From a virus, in IMG/VR virus record IMGVR_UViG_3300047322_000626, positions 1-24,159 of that record: a DNA stretch of 24,159 nt; one strand, 5' to 3'. Within the stretch, counting starts at the first letter, position 1. Every line of letters begins with the position of its first letter. Below the pieces are notes generated by a model. The model had not been told where the DNA came from. It saw nothing but the letters and a program-made list of their open reading frames with translations, and made no database searches. The translations under genes and the position numbers were made by a program. This document shows positions 1-6,626 of this stretch, piece by piece.

Positions 1-66
1 CGTGACGGACAGCGCGAAGGCAAACAGCGCAAGAACCTCTCTGACCTGCAAGAAGTGATGAAGTGA
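1..66 (+). CDS. C-terminal end of an unknown protein (partial)
   Basis: The reading frame is open from the window edge and ends at TGA 64-66, giving a 21-residue charged tail ending in SDLQEVMK. The start and most of the gene lie outside the window, so no function can be given. The last codons are part of a 36-bp DNA repeat that recurs at 16793-16828, where another gene ends in SDQQEVMK. The shared tail therefore probably reflects the repeated DNA rather than protein homology. Confidence 0.55.
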   Translation, partial: RDGQREGKQRKNLSDLQEVMK

Positions 67-74
67 CGATTTAG
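39..74 (+). repeat. 36-bp dispersed repeat, copy 1
   Basis: This stretch matches 16793-16828 at 35 of 36 positions, the single difference being T47 against A16801. It covers the last codons and stop of the upstream gene and continues into noncoding DNA. It carries the left arm of an inverted repeat with GTGA and GTGACG boxes. Confidence 0.9.
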
Positions 75-146
75 ACCACACTCCAGTAATCCCTAAGGAG
101 TTCTATAGGGATTCTGAGACTGCCCTCCAAATCGTCACTCCGTCAC
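55..146. promoter_or_regulatory. Inverted GTGACG-box array upstream of promoter motif P1 (putative operator)
   Basis: The left arm 55-72 and right arm 129-146 are inverted repeats: 16 of 18 positions are Watson-Crick pairs, plus one G-T pair and one mismatch. Each arm holds two GTGA-type boxes about 8 bp apart, which suits a dimeric DNA-binding protein. A smaller inverted repeat (AATCCCT/AGGGATT) lies between the arms. The right arm ends directly before the promoter-like motif at 147. The same layout is found at 16809-16900. An operator role is inferred. Confidence 0.5.
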
Positions 147-164
147 TGGTAACCGACCCGCTAG
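147..164 (+). promoter_or_regulatory. Phage promoter-like motif P1
   Basis: TGGTAACCGACCCGCTAG, one of six copies of an 18-bp motif in the window. It ends 38 nt before the GTG start at 203. Repetition, orientation and constant distance to start codons support a phage-specific promoter. It has no host-type -35/-10 pair. Confidence 0.65.
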
Positions 165-202
165 CCCCTCTTCGACAGAGAAATCAACTGAAGGGGGCCA
201 CA

Positions 203-1045
203 GTGGCCATCCGCACTGTCCACAAGACTGGCGGGCGTTTCTACTTCAACGAGGATTTCCCGGATATCAAGTACCCGGGCGTTACCTCCGTTGTCGGCAT
301 GGTGCCCAAACCCTTTCTCGCGTACTGGCAGGCGAAGGAAGCGGCCGAACTGGCTGTCGACTCCATCGACTTCATTAAGGACATGGCCGCGCGGGATCGG
401 CAGGGCGCTGTCGACTACGTCAAGGGTGCCGCGAACCGCTACACGAAGCGACGCAGTCAGGTTGGCAGCGACGCGCACGATCTGTTCGAGCGGATGATCA
501 GGGGCCAGCGCGTAGGCCGTGTCCACCCCGACATGGTCCCGTACCAGCGCAACTTTGCTGAGTTCCTCGACGGCGTGCAGCCTGAGCTAGTCCGCGCCGA
601 AGATGTCGCCTGGTCCGACGAGCACCAGTACGCGGGCAGCTTCGACGGCATTCTGCGCCTGCGCCTCGACGAGCACGGCAAGCCTGCGAAGCATGGCGAG
701 CCCTCCCTTGTGATGGCCGACTGGAAGACAAGCAAGGCCACCTACCCGGACGTGGCGCTTCAGATGAGCGCTTACGCACACGCTGAGCACATCATCAGCC
801 CGGACGGAACCCGCACGGACATGCCCGACTTTGATGGGGCTGTGGTCCTGCACATCACCCCGGATCAGGCGGCGTTCAAGCCCGTGCGCATCGCCGATGA
901 GAACGGCCAGCCTGATGTGTTCGCACACTTCCTGAGCCTTCGGCACACGTTCGAGTGGGTCAACAAGGTGTCCAAGACCGTACTCGGGGACCCGATTTGG
1001 TCGACCGATGGCGCCCTGGTTACCGGCACTCAGCGAAGGGCGTAG
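203..1045 (+). CDS. PD-(D/E)XK nuclease, RecB/Cas4-like exonuclease family
   Basis: This 280-residue protein has the signature of RecB-like PD-(D/E)XK nucleases: a conserved His in SDAHDLF (H92), an acidic motif in GSFDGIL (D148), the catalytic pair in ADWKTSK (D173, K175), and a downstream Q-x3-Y helix (Q187, Y191). Such phage proteins are usually annotated as exonucleases and are thought to act in DNA recombination or replication. The GTG start at 203 follows AAGGGGG at 191-197 with 5-nt spacing, and promoter motif P1 lies just upstream. It heads a run with two very small genes. The fold assignment is by motif; substrate and polarity are unknown. Confidence 0.8.
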   Translation: MAIRTVHKTGGRFYFNEDFPDIKYPGVTSVVGMVPKPFLAYWQAKEAAELAVDSIDFIKDMAARDRQGAVDYVKGAANRYTKRRSQVGSDAHDLFERMIRGQRVGRVHPDMVPYQRNFAEFLDGVQPELVRAEDVAWSDEHQYAGSFDGILRLRLDEHGKPAKHGEPSLVMADWKTSKATYPDVALQMSAYAHAEHIISPDGTRTDMPDFDGAVVLHITPDQAAFKPVRIADENGQPDVFAHFLSLRHTFEWVNKVSKTVLGDPIWSTDGALVTGTQRRA

Positions 1046-1048
1046 CCC

Positions 1049-1129
1049 GTGGCACACAAGCACACCGGCCAGTGCTGCGGGCATGGGTACTGCGCGTGCG
1101 GGAAGTCCTGCAAGGTGGCGAAGCCGTGA
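1049..1129 (+). CDS. 26-residue cysteine-rich microprotein
   Basis: GTG 1049 opens 3 nt after the nuclease stop and reads 26 residues, with Cys at positions 9, 10, 15, 17 and 21 and His at 3, 5 and 12. This composition suggests metal binding, such as a mini zinc knuckle. Its stop overlaps the next start in GTGA (1126-1129), typical of translational coupling. There is no clear Shine-Dalgarno sequence; coupling from the nuclease gene would supply ribosomes. Function unknown. Confidence 0.55.
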   Translation: MAHKHTGQCCGHGYCACGKSCKVAKP

Positions 1130-1230
1130 CGCTCATGAATGTGCTGTCTAGCCCCTGGTTTTGGGCCTTCGCGCCCCTGTGGCTGATTGCCGTTGTCCTG
1201 TTCGCTGCCTGGCTCGACGGCGACTGGTAA
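1126..1230 (+). CDS. 34-residue single-pass membrane microprotein
   Basis: The GTG at 1126 overlaps the previous stop (GTGA). The protein has one hydrophobic segment of about 20 residues, roughly residues 8-29, rich in Trp, Leu, Val and Ala, and ends in the acidic WLDGDW. It is probably a small inner-membrane protein. Its TAA stop is formed by the TAA inside promoter motif P2 (TGGTAACC), so gene end and motif are fused. Function unknown; candidate roles such as superinfection exclusion are only conjecture. Confidence 0.5.
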   Translation: MTLMNVLSSPWFWAFAPLWLIAVVLFAAWLDGDW

Positions 1231-1242
1231 CCGACCCGCTAG
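1225..1242 (+). promoter_or_regulatory. Phage promoter-like motif P2
   Basis: TGGTAACCGACCCGCTAG, identical to P1. It overlaps the stop codon of the small membrane protein. The next credible start is 141 nt downstream at 1384, farther than for most copies. I found no gene in 1243-1383, so this would be a long 5' leader. Confidence 0.6.
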
Positions 1243-1383
1243 GACCACTTCGAAGGGGGACGGGCGGCAGGCTACGCCGAACTAGCGACCCTGCATGGGT
1301 TGCACGTAAGCGATGCGCCCCGCCCGTTCCCGTTCCACATTCACAGCCTGCGCGCGAGCGCTTCACAGATACGGCGGTAACCC

Positions 1384-2112
1384 ATGGCCCTGCGCATTTT
1401 CGACACCGACCCTGACGCAAAGCCGAAGCCTCGCACGGCGAAGGTTGAGTACGAGCGGCCCGTGTTTCAGTTCCGATCCGGCATGCAGGTGCGCAACCCT
1501 GACACGCGCCGCATGGAGCCTGTCAGCCTCTCCAACTGGCGTGTCCTGACGGACGATCCGACTGTGGCCGAGAGCATCGCCGAACTTCTGGGCGGCAGCG
1601 CTGAGGAGCACGACCCGACGAAGGCGATGCACCTTCAGGTACTCACTGAGACTCCCTCGGTTGAGATCGTCATTGCGGGCTCGCGCGCCATTGAGGACAA
1701 GCTCATCCTGTGGGGCATCGGCGGACCCGCCCACGAGTGCGACGGCGAGTATTCGCTACTGCCCGACGACAAGGGCGAGCCGTGTGGTTGCCCGCGCACC
1801 ATGGCCGAGCGCAAGGACCTGGCGAAGCGCCGTCCGCCCAAGGGTCCGTCCCCGTCCATCAACGTGACTTTCCGGCTCGCTGGGCTGGGCTACGAGCTGG
1901 GCGCTGGACGCCTGATAGCTACCGCCTGGTCGCTGGCCGAGGTCATCCACGAAGTGAAGGATGCGCTAGACCAGGTCGACGGAGAAGCCCTTTGCCGACT
2001 GGAGCTTGAGCACGTCCAGTACACCAACAAGGCGGGCATTGACGTCAGCTATCGCAAGCCGGTTATCACGGTGCTCGGGTCCTACAACGACGCCATCGGC
2101 GAAGAGCGGTAG
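1384..2112 (+). CDS. Gp3-like recombination directionality factor candidate
   Basis: This 242-residue protein resembles the phiC31 Gp3-like family, which is widespread in actinophages and contains the recombination directionality factor that makes the serine integrase catalyse excision. The match is from memory: similar length, an N-terminal region naming damaged or modified FRSG/FRLAGLGYELG elements, and a Cys cluster (C119, C134, C136). As in phiC31-type phages, it lies among early replication genes, far from int. Many family members sit in phages without serine integrases, so a wider role in DNA metabolism is also possible. The ATG at 1384 has only a weak ribosome-binding site. A direct link to the integrase at 14705 is inferred. 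Confidence 0.6.
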   Translation: MALRIFDTDPDAKPKPRTAKVEYERPVFQFRSGMQVRNPDTRRMEPVSLSNWRVLTDDPTVAESIAELLGGSAEEHDPTKAMHLQVLTETPSVEIVIAGSRAIEDKLILWGIGGPAHECDGEYSLLPDDKGEPCGCPRTMAERKDLAKRRPPKGPSPSINVTFRLAGLGYELGAGRLIATAWSLAEVIHEVKDALDQVDGEALCRLELEHVQYTNKAGIDVSYRKPVITVLGSYNDAIGEER

Positions 2113-2119
2113 GCAAGCC

Positions 2120-2305
2120 GTGCCGCTGAACGAAACTCAGCGGGTGAACGTGGTGGCTGTGCTGGCTCGCGCATCAGATGAGTACCTGGCCCAGCCACTC
2201 TGGAACTTCCACCCGTACTACGCGCCGTTCGTGCTGTCTGCGCGAGCGCGCCGCAATGTCCTGCAACACGACCCTGAGCCTTCGGGCGATCCCGAATACA
2301 GCTAG
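2120..2305 (+). CDS. Small unknown phage protein, 61 residues
   Basis: GTG 2120 lies 7 nt after the Gp3-like stop and opens a 61-residue frame. The longer in-frame extension upstream overlaps the Gp3-like gene and is unlikely to be used. The protein is mostly hydrophilic, with a mid-region rich in Tyr, Trp and Pro (WNFHPYYAPF) and an acidic C-terminus. No known domain is recognised. The stop TAG overlaps the Shine-Dalgarno sequence of the next gene, which points to a co-transcribed operon. Confidence 0.55.
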   Translation: MPLNETQRVNVVAVLARASDEYLAQPLWNFHPYYAPFVLSARARRNVLQHDPEPSGDPEYS

Positions 2306-2318
2306 GAGAGCGAAGCAC

Positions 2319-2588
2319 ATGGCCCTTTACGAGGTTATCCGCACCGACGACGTTGCCCCCGGTGAGTTCGTCTCTGCGTTCGTCATCGCTGGCGGTGCGG
2401 CGCAGGCACGTAACGCTGTGGCGCACCTGGCGGGCGTGGTGGCTACCGGCAAGCGGACGAACATTCTCGCTGCCAAGGTCGACACCACGAAGCGAGTCCA
2501 GATCATCAGCATTTACGACGACGAGCGCGCTCCTGACGCTGCCGCCGACCACATCACGGCGTTCCCTGAGGCTCACGAAGCCTGGTAG
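2319..2588 (+). CDS. Small unknown phage protein, 89 residues
   Basis: ATG 2319 follows AGGAGA at 2304-2309 with 9-nt spacing; this choice trims an extension that would overlap the previous gene. The 89-residue product is soluble-looking, begins ALYEVIRTDDV, and has an Ala-rich helical centre and alternating hydrophobic positions consistent with a small alpha/beta fold. No family is recognised. A strong hairpin follows, so this gene probably ends a transcription unit. Confidence 0.65.
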   Translation: MALYEVIRTDDVAPGEFVSAFVIAGGAAQARNAVAHLAGVVATGKRTNILAAKVDTTKRVQIISIYDDERAPDAAADHITAFPEAHEAW

Positions 2589-2595
2589 GCCGATT

Positions 2596-2633
2596 GCCCG
2601 GAGCTTCCGCACTGCGCGGAGGTTCCGGGCTTT
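2596..2633 (+). terminator. Intrinsic terminator-like hairpin
   Basis: GCCCGGA (2596-2602) pairs with TCCGGGC (2624-2630), and the stem continues inward with two wobble pairs around a short loop. A TTT run follows. It sits just after the stop at 2588. Confidence 0.65.
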
Positions 2634-2667
2634 AGGCAGTAGCGAAGCAAGGAGAGAGGCTACGCCG

Positions 2668-3024
2668 ATGGCTTTCATCTTTACGTCCGAACGTGACCCG
2701 AGGAGAGAAAACGTGGCTGCTTTCAAGGCTGGCGACAAAGTCAAGTACCGGGGCATGGTGATGCCCGCTGAGGTGCTGTCCGGCCCGCACCAGTCCAACG
2801 GCCGTAACCGCTACCTGATTACCAAGGCCGACGGCAACGTCTCGCTGGTGCCTGTCACCGACCTTGAGCGAGTGGTCCCCCGACTCGACCAGGTGGCGGG
2901 AACGCTGTCCGTGGTCCTTTACGGGCGCGCGTTCGTGTCGCTCCCGCGCCACACTCAGTTGCAGTTGGCGCAGGCCGCTTCCCGCGTAATCGCCATCGCT
3001 GATGACACGAAGGGCCAGGCGTAG
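2668..3024 (+). CDS. Unknown protein with SH3/KOW-like N-terminal segment
   Basis: Two starts compete. ATG 2668 gives 118 residues after a GAGAGG sequence. GTG 2713 gives 103 residues behind AGGAG (2701-2705) with 7-nt spacing and may be the better-supported start. From GTG 2713 the protein opens AAFKAGDKVKYRGMVMPAEV, with the Gly-Asp-x-Val pattern seen in small SH3/KOW-like beta barrels. A basic, Ala/Gln-rich C-terminal half follows. The next gene starts 3 nt after the stop. Function unknown. Confidence 0.6.
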   Translation: MAFIFTSERDPRRENVAAFKAGDKVKYRGMVMPAEVLSGPHQSNGRNRYLITKADGNVSLVPVTDLERVVPRLDQVAGTLSVVLYGRAFVSLPRHTQLQLAQAASRVIAIADDTKGQA

Positions 3025-3027
3025 CGC

Positions 3028-3318
3028 ATGGGAAAGCGCGGAGTAGTCACCGACTACGCAGGCGAGGAACTCTACGCTGGCGACCTGATCACGTTCGCTA
3101 CACGGCACGCTAACCGGGTCCGCATGTCCGATGCGGTGGTCCTGGATGTGACCACAAAGTCTGTTGGTGGCCGCCTGGTGCCCACGCTGATGGTTCAGCC
3201 CACGGGCAGGGACAGCGGATGGGGGCTGGGCGCTCGCAAGACGCTTCGGCCGGTTGAGGTCAGCGCGGAGCATGTGCGCCTGGTCACGCCCGATTTCGCT
3301 GTGCAGGACCGCAAGTAA
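3028..3318 (+). CDS. Unknown protein, 96 residues, beta-rich
   Basis: ATG 3028 lies 3 nt after the preceding stop, so translation is likely coupled. The sequence has the pattern of a small beta-barrel (YAGEELYAGDLITFATRH) with a conserved-looking RKTLRPVEV stretch near the C-terminus. It resembles its upstream neighbour in opening with a Gly-Asp turn near the N-terminus, so the two may be distant paralogues; that is inference. No catalytic motif is visible. A terminator-like hairpin follows at 3326. Confidence 0.6.
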   Translation: MGKRGVVTDYAGEELYAGDLITFATRHANRVRMSDAVVLDVTTKSVGGRLVPTLMVQPTGRDSGWGLGARKTLRPVEVSAEHVRLVTPDFAVQDRK

Positions 3319-3325
3319 CAGAAGG

Positions 3326-3363
3326 GGGGTCAGTGTTGCGCTCTGCGCTCGCTGGCCCCTTTT
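3326..3363 (+). terminator. Intrinsic terminator-like hairpin
   Basis: GGGGTCAG (3326-3333) pairs with CTGGCCCC (3352-3359) with one wobble pair, followed by TTTT. It lies 7 nt after a stop and 10 nt before palindrome site a. Confidence 0.6.
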
Positions 3364-3373
3364 CGTGTCGGAC

Positions 3374-3395
3374 CACATACGGATATCCGGAGGTG
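3374..3395 (+). promoter_or_regulatory. Palindrome site a (Shine-Dalgarno variant)
   Basis: The left arm CACATACGGAT and core CGGATATCCG (3380-3389) match the full 22-bp palindrome, but the right arm reads GAGGTG instead of TATGTG. The two T-to-G changes create GGAGGTG, the ribosome-binding site of the GTG at 3402 (6-nt spacing). Confidence 0.75.
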
Positions 3396-3401
3396 ACCCC
3401 T

Positions 3402-3572
3402 GTGACTATCTCGGGGACGGCTGCACCCGCGCTGGGTGATGTGCGGGCAGCAGCGTACGGAGAAACCATCTGGCTTAAGCCAGGTGCAACGAAGCGTAAG
3501 GACTGGCCCCGGTACATGGACGCGCTCACTGTGGCGCTGACTCGGGGCGTTGACGTTAGGTGGGTCCGATGA
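3402..3572 (+). CDS. Small unknown phage protein, 56 residues
   Basis: GTG 3402 is chosen because GGAGGTG lies 6 nt upstream. A GTG at 3393 is inside that Shine-Dalgarno sequence and has none of its own. The protein is basic near its middle (KPGATKRKDW) and has no recognised domain. Its stop overlaps the next start in ATGA (3569-3572). It is the first of three tightly coupled genes ending in the HNH endonuclease. Confidence 0.6.
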   Translation: MTISGTAAPALGDVRAAAYGETIWLKPGATKRKDWPRYMDALTVALTRGVDVRWVR

Positions 3573-3634
3573 CAACGCTGAATGCTCTTTGCTGGGGCCT
3601 GCTACTCGGGTACCTGATTTGGGGGAAGCGGTGA
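3569..3634 (+). CDS. 21-residue membrane microprotein
   Basis: ATG 3569 overlaps the preceding stop (ATGA), and the TGA at 3632-3634 overlaps the HNH start (GTGA). The 21 residues form one hydrophobic segment (NALCWGLLLGYLIW) with a GKR end, a typical tiny single-pass membrane protein. Overlaps at both ends suggest it is translated, either as a real product or to deliver ribosomes to the next start. Too short for homology inference. Confidence 0.45.
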   Translation: MTTLNALCWGLLLGYLIWGKR

Positions 3635-4053
3635 AGGTCTGCCGACTATGCGGGCGGGGAAAGCCCGCCGAACAGTTCCTCGCTGGCAAGGCCCAGAAGC
3701 CGTCTTCGACGTGCAGCACATGCCGCCGCAAGGCCCAGCAGCAACACATCAAGAATTTCTACCGCCGGTTGCCGCCAGACAAGCGCCATGAGCTAACCCA
3801 CAAGCGGCGCGCGGAGTCCTACGGCGTCGAGCATGCCCCTTACAGCCGTACGGCCATCCTCGCTCGCTGGAAGCACAAGTGTGCCTACTGCAACCGTGTT
3901 GCCACGCACCTTGACCACGTCCACCCGCTGAGCAAGGGCGGGGCAGATGCAGAGCACAACATCGTTCCGGCATGTGCCCCGTGCAATCTGAGTAAGGGGG
4001 CTAAGACGCTGGCCGAGTGGGCGCTCACCTTCACATACGAGCCACCCTTCTGA
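3631..4053 (+). CDS. HNH endonuclease with N-terminal zinc ribbon (HNH-1)
   Basis: GTG 3631 follows GGGGGAAG and overlaps the previous stop, giving 140 residues. An N-terminal zinc ribbon uses C4, C7, C28 and C31; a basic linker leads to an HNH domain with C84-x2-C87, D95-H96, and C115-x2-C118-N119. Such nucleases nick or cut DNA and may be free-standing homing endonucleases or work in phage DNA processing. The HNH domain is closely similar to the one at 10054-10368 (DHVxPLS, VPACAxCNLSK, TLAEW). Both genes end a few bases before a copy of the promoter motif. An upstream in-frame start near 3550 is less likely. Confidence 0.85.
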   Translation: MKVCRLCGRGKPAEQFLAGKAQKPSSTCSTCRRKAQQQHIKNFYRRLPPDKRHELTHKRRAESYGVEHAPYSRTAILARWKHKCAYCNRVATHLDHVHPLSKGGADAEHNIVPACAPCNLSKGAKTLAEWALTFTYEPPF

Positions 4054-4057
4054 GCGC

Positions 4058-4075
4058 TGGTAACCGACTCGCTAT
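4058..4075 (+). promoter_or_regulatory. Phage promoter-like motif P3
   Basis: TGGTAACCGACTCGCTAT, differing from the consensus at its last base. It lies 4 nt after the HNH-1 stop and ends 31 nt before the primase-helicase ATG at 4107. Confidence 0.65.
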
Positions 4076-4106
4076 ACCCCCGTGAACGACAGAGAGGATG
4101 CTGCAC

Positions 4107-6551
4107 ATGCAGTTCACTGAAATGCTCGACCGCTTCACGGGGGTCAGCGAACAGGATGACGGCGGGTACCTGGCGCACTGCCCAGCGCACGCCGACAGTA
4201 AGCCTAGCCTTCGGCTGTGGCGGGGCGACGACAACAAGGTTCGGATCACATGCCGCGCGGGGTGTTCAACGGGCGCTGTGATACAGGCAGTTGGGCTCAC
4301 ATGGTCCGATCTGTTCAACGCCGAGGGCGACGGCGCCACCGTTCCGAAGGAGCGCCCTGCCATGGTCGGCATAGCCCACATCGCTGGCCTTCAGAGCTAC
4401 GTCGACATTGCCGGGCAGAACTTGCGCGGTAGCGGGTCACGCAACGCAGACCATGCAGCGCGCTATGCGGCACACAGGTTCGGCATCACCCCAGCCATGT
4501 TCGAGGATCTTGAGCTTGGGCTCAGCGACGACGACACACGGGCCACGTTCCCGTACCTGAGTCGTGCGTTCCTGGCGTTCCCTCGCCTGGTTGTCCCCCT
4601 GTGTGACTTTGACGGGACCGTGCGCGGGTTGCAGGGACGTGACCTTACCGGCGAATGCCCAGGGCGCTGGGTATCGCTGAGCAACCCTCAGGGCCACCGT
4701 TGGGCGCCGTACGGCGTCTTTCGTGGGCAGGGTGGCTACGGGGTCACACTCATCACTGAGGGCCCCGGAGACGGGCTTACAGCGGTTGCGGTGGGCTACG
4801 ACGTCGTCATGGTCCGGGGCGCTGCGCTCGCTGGCTCACCCGAGTTGCTGGCAGAGATTGCCGAAGGGGTGCGCGGTACCCAGGTAATCGCCTGCGGTGA
4901 CGCTGACAAGTCAGGGCAGGACTTCAATCAGAAGTTGGCCGATGGCCTGAAGGCCCATGGCATTGAGGTCTACGCGCTGCCCCTGCCTACCTCGCTGCCC
5001 AACAAGGGCGACCTTACTGACTGGCGCGCGCTCGACCCTGACGCGTTCCCGTGGGCAATCCACAACGCCATCAAGGCCGCTCGACCCGTGGCCAAGCCTG
5101 AAGAGGCACGGCGCGAAGCTGTCAGTGTTGAGCTGAACGAAGCCACCGGCGCGGACACAGTCAGCCGTGACCAGGGCAGTGAAGCGGGCCGCATCCTGGC
5201 TTCGGTCATGGAACGCTACGGCGAGTCTGATGCGATGAACGCTCACGCACTGGTCGCTTGGACGGACGGCCGCATCAAGTACGCCCCGGGGCTTGGCTTC
5301 TATGTGTGGAACGGCCGCACGTGGGAGCGCAGCGAAGTCAAGGTTCGCCAAGAGATTCACCGTATGGGCGCCGCCCTGGTGCTCGCTGGCAAGCTGCAAG
5401 AGTCCAAGGGTTTCACCATGACGACGCGTATAGACGCGCTCATGACGGAGCTGCGCAGTGTGCCCAGCGTGTACGTGGCGGTGCAGGATTTCGACAACCG
5501 GCCCGACCTGCTGAGCTTCCGTAACGGTACCGTCGAGCTACGCACGGGCCACCTGCGGCCACATGCAAAGCAAGACATGCTCACGTATTGCCTGGCGCTG
5601 GACTACGACGCTGCCGCGCAAGCTCCGCGCTGGGAAGCGTTCCTACAAGAAATCATGCCTGGCATGCCTGAGATGCCTGCCTACCTGCAACGCCTCATTG
5701 GCTACGGCGTCACCGGCAACACGGATGAGCAGTGTTTCGCCGTGCTGTGGGGTAAGGGCGCCAACGGTAAGTCTGTCCTCACGGAGACGCTATCCAGCGT
5801 GTTCGGCAACGTCACGAAAACGACCCCCTTTGCAACCTTCGAAGAAAAGCAGTCAGGCGGCATTCCGAACGATATTGCTGCGCTGCGTGGTGCGCGCCTG
5901 GTCATGGCTTCGGAGGGCGAGTCGGGCAAGCCCATGAGCGAGGCAGTGCTAAAGCGGGTCACCGGTAAGGACATGGTCAGCGCACGATTCCTGCGCCAAG
6001 AGTTCTTTGAGTTCCGGCCGTCCTTTCTGCTGATGCTGGCCACCAACCACAAGCCTAAGTTTCGCGGGCAGGATGACGGCCTTTGGCGACGCGTCAAGAT
6101 GATTCCGTTCAAGCGTTTCTTTGCGCCCCATGAGCGTGATTACGACCTTGACAGCAAGCTGCGGGCAGAGGCGCAGGGCATCGCAGCGTGGGCGGTCCGG
6201 GGCGCTGTCGAGTGGTACTCCAACGGCTTGCAGGACCCCAGCGTCATCACAGCGGCTAGCCGCGAGTACCGCGAAACGTCTGACGCGCTGGTCGGTTTCT
6301 TCCCCGGAGTCTTCGAGCGGGACGAGTCGCACAGCGTGCCCGGGGCGGACGCATACAACGCCTACCGCGAGTGGTGTGAGGCCGAGGGACTCCCGTCCAA
6401 GGAAATCTGGACGCGTCGCAGCTTCTATGACGCGATGGAAGAGCGGCAGGTGTCGCGAAAGAAGACGAACAAGGGAATCACGCTGGTCGGTATCCGACCC
6501 GCTAGCGCTGCGCCGAAGGCAACGGGTCCGGGCATCTTCGCTCAGGACTGA
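4107..6551 (+). CDS. DNA primase-helicase (TOPRIM plus D5/P4-type SF3-like ATPase)
   Basis: This 814-residue replication protein has three parts. An N-terminal zinc site (C25, H28, C49, C53) resembles primase zinc fingers. A TOPRIM primase core has ITEG (E218) and ACGDADKSG (D265, D267). A C-terminal helicase of the phage/plasmid P4-D5 type has Walker A WGKGANGKS (548-556), an acidic MASEGESG strand and a sensor-like ATNHKP near 645. It would unwind DNA and lay primers at the replication fork. ATG 4107 is preferred because AGAGAGG at 4091-4097 is 9 nt away; an in-frame ATG at 4098 abuts that sequence. The polymerase gene follows, across a palindrome. Confidence 0.9.
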   Translation: MQFTEMLDRFTGVSEQDDGGYLAHCPAHADSKPSLRLWRGDDNKVRITCRAGCSTGAVIQAVGLTWSDLFNAEGDGATVPKERPAMVGIAHIAGLQSYVDIAGQNLRGSGSRNADHAARYAAHRFGITPAMFEDLELGLSDDDTRATFPYLSRAFLAFPRLVVPLCDFDGTVRGLQGRDLTGECPGRWVSLSNPQGHRWAPYGVFRGQGGYGVTLITEGPGDGLTAVAVGYDVVMVRGAALAGSPELLAEIAEGVRGTQVIACGDADKSGQDFNQKLADGLKAHGIEVYALPLPTSLPNKGDLTDWRALDPDAFPWAIHNAIKAARPVAKPEEARREAVSVELNEATGADTVSRDQGSEAGRILASVMERYGESDAMNAHALVAWTDGRIKYAPGLGFYVWNGRTWERSEVKVRQEIHRMGAALVLAGKLQESKGFTMTTRIDALMTELRSVPSVYVAVQDFDNRPDLLSFRNGTVELRTGHLRPHAKQDMLTYCLALDYDAAAQAPRWEAFLQEIMPGMPEMPAYLQRLIGYGVTGNTDEQCFAVLWGKGANGKSVLTETLSSVFGNVTKTTPFATFEEKQSGGIPNDIAALRGARLVMASEGESGKPMSEAVLKRVTGKDMVSARFLRQEFFEFRPSFLLMLATNHKPKFRGQDDGLWRRVKMIPFKRFFAPHERDYDLDSKLRAEAQGIAAWAVRGAVEWYSNGLQDPSVITAASREYRETSDALVGFFPGVFERDESHSVPGADAYNAYREWCEAEGLPSKEIWTRRSFYDAMEERQVSRKKTNKGITLVGIRPASAAPKATGPGIFAQD

Positions 6552-6568
6552 CACAAAGCACGTTCGAG

Positions 6569-6600
6569 GGGACCACATACGGATATCCGTATGTGGTCCC
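6569..6600. promoter_or_regulatory. Palindrome site b, perfect 32-bp dyad
   Basis: The common 22-bp palindrome (core 6580-6589) is extended by GGGAC/GTCCC-type flanks into 32 bases of perfect dyad symmetry, followed by TTT. It lies 17 nt after the primase-helicase stop and 26 nt before the polymerase GTG. It could be a protein-binding operator or an RNA hairpin acting as a terminator or processing site. Confidence 0.75.
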
Positions 6601-6626
6601 TTTGCGCTGAACAGAGGGGCTTCGCT

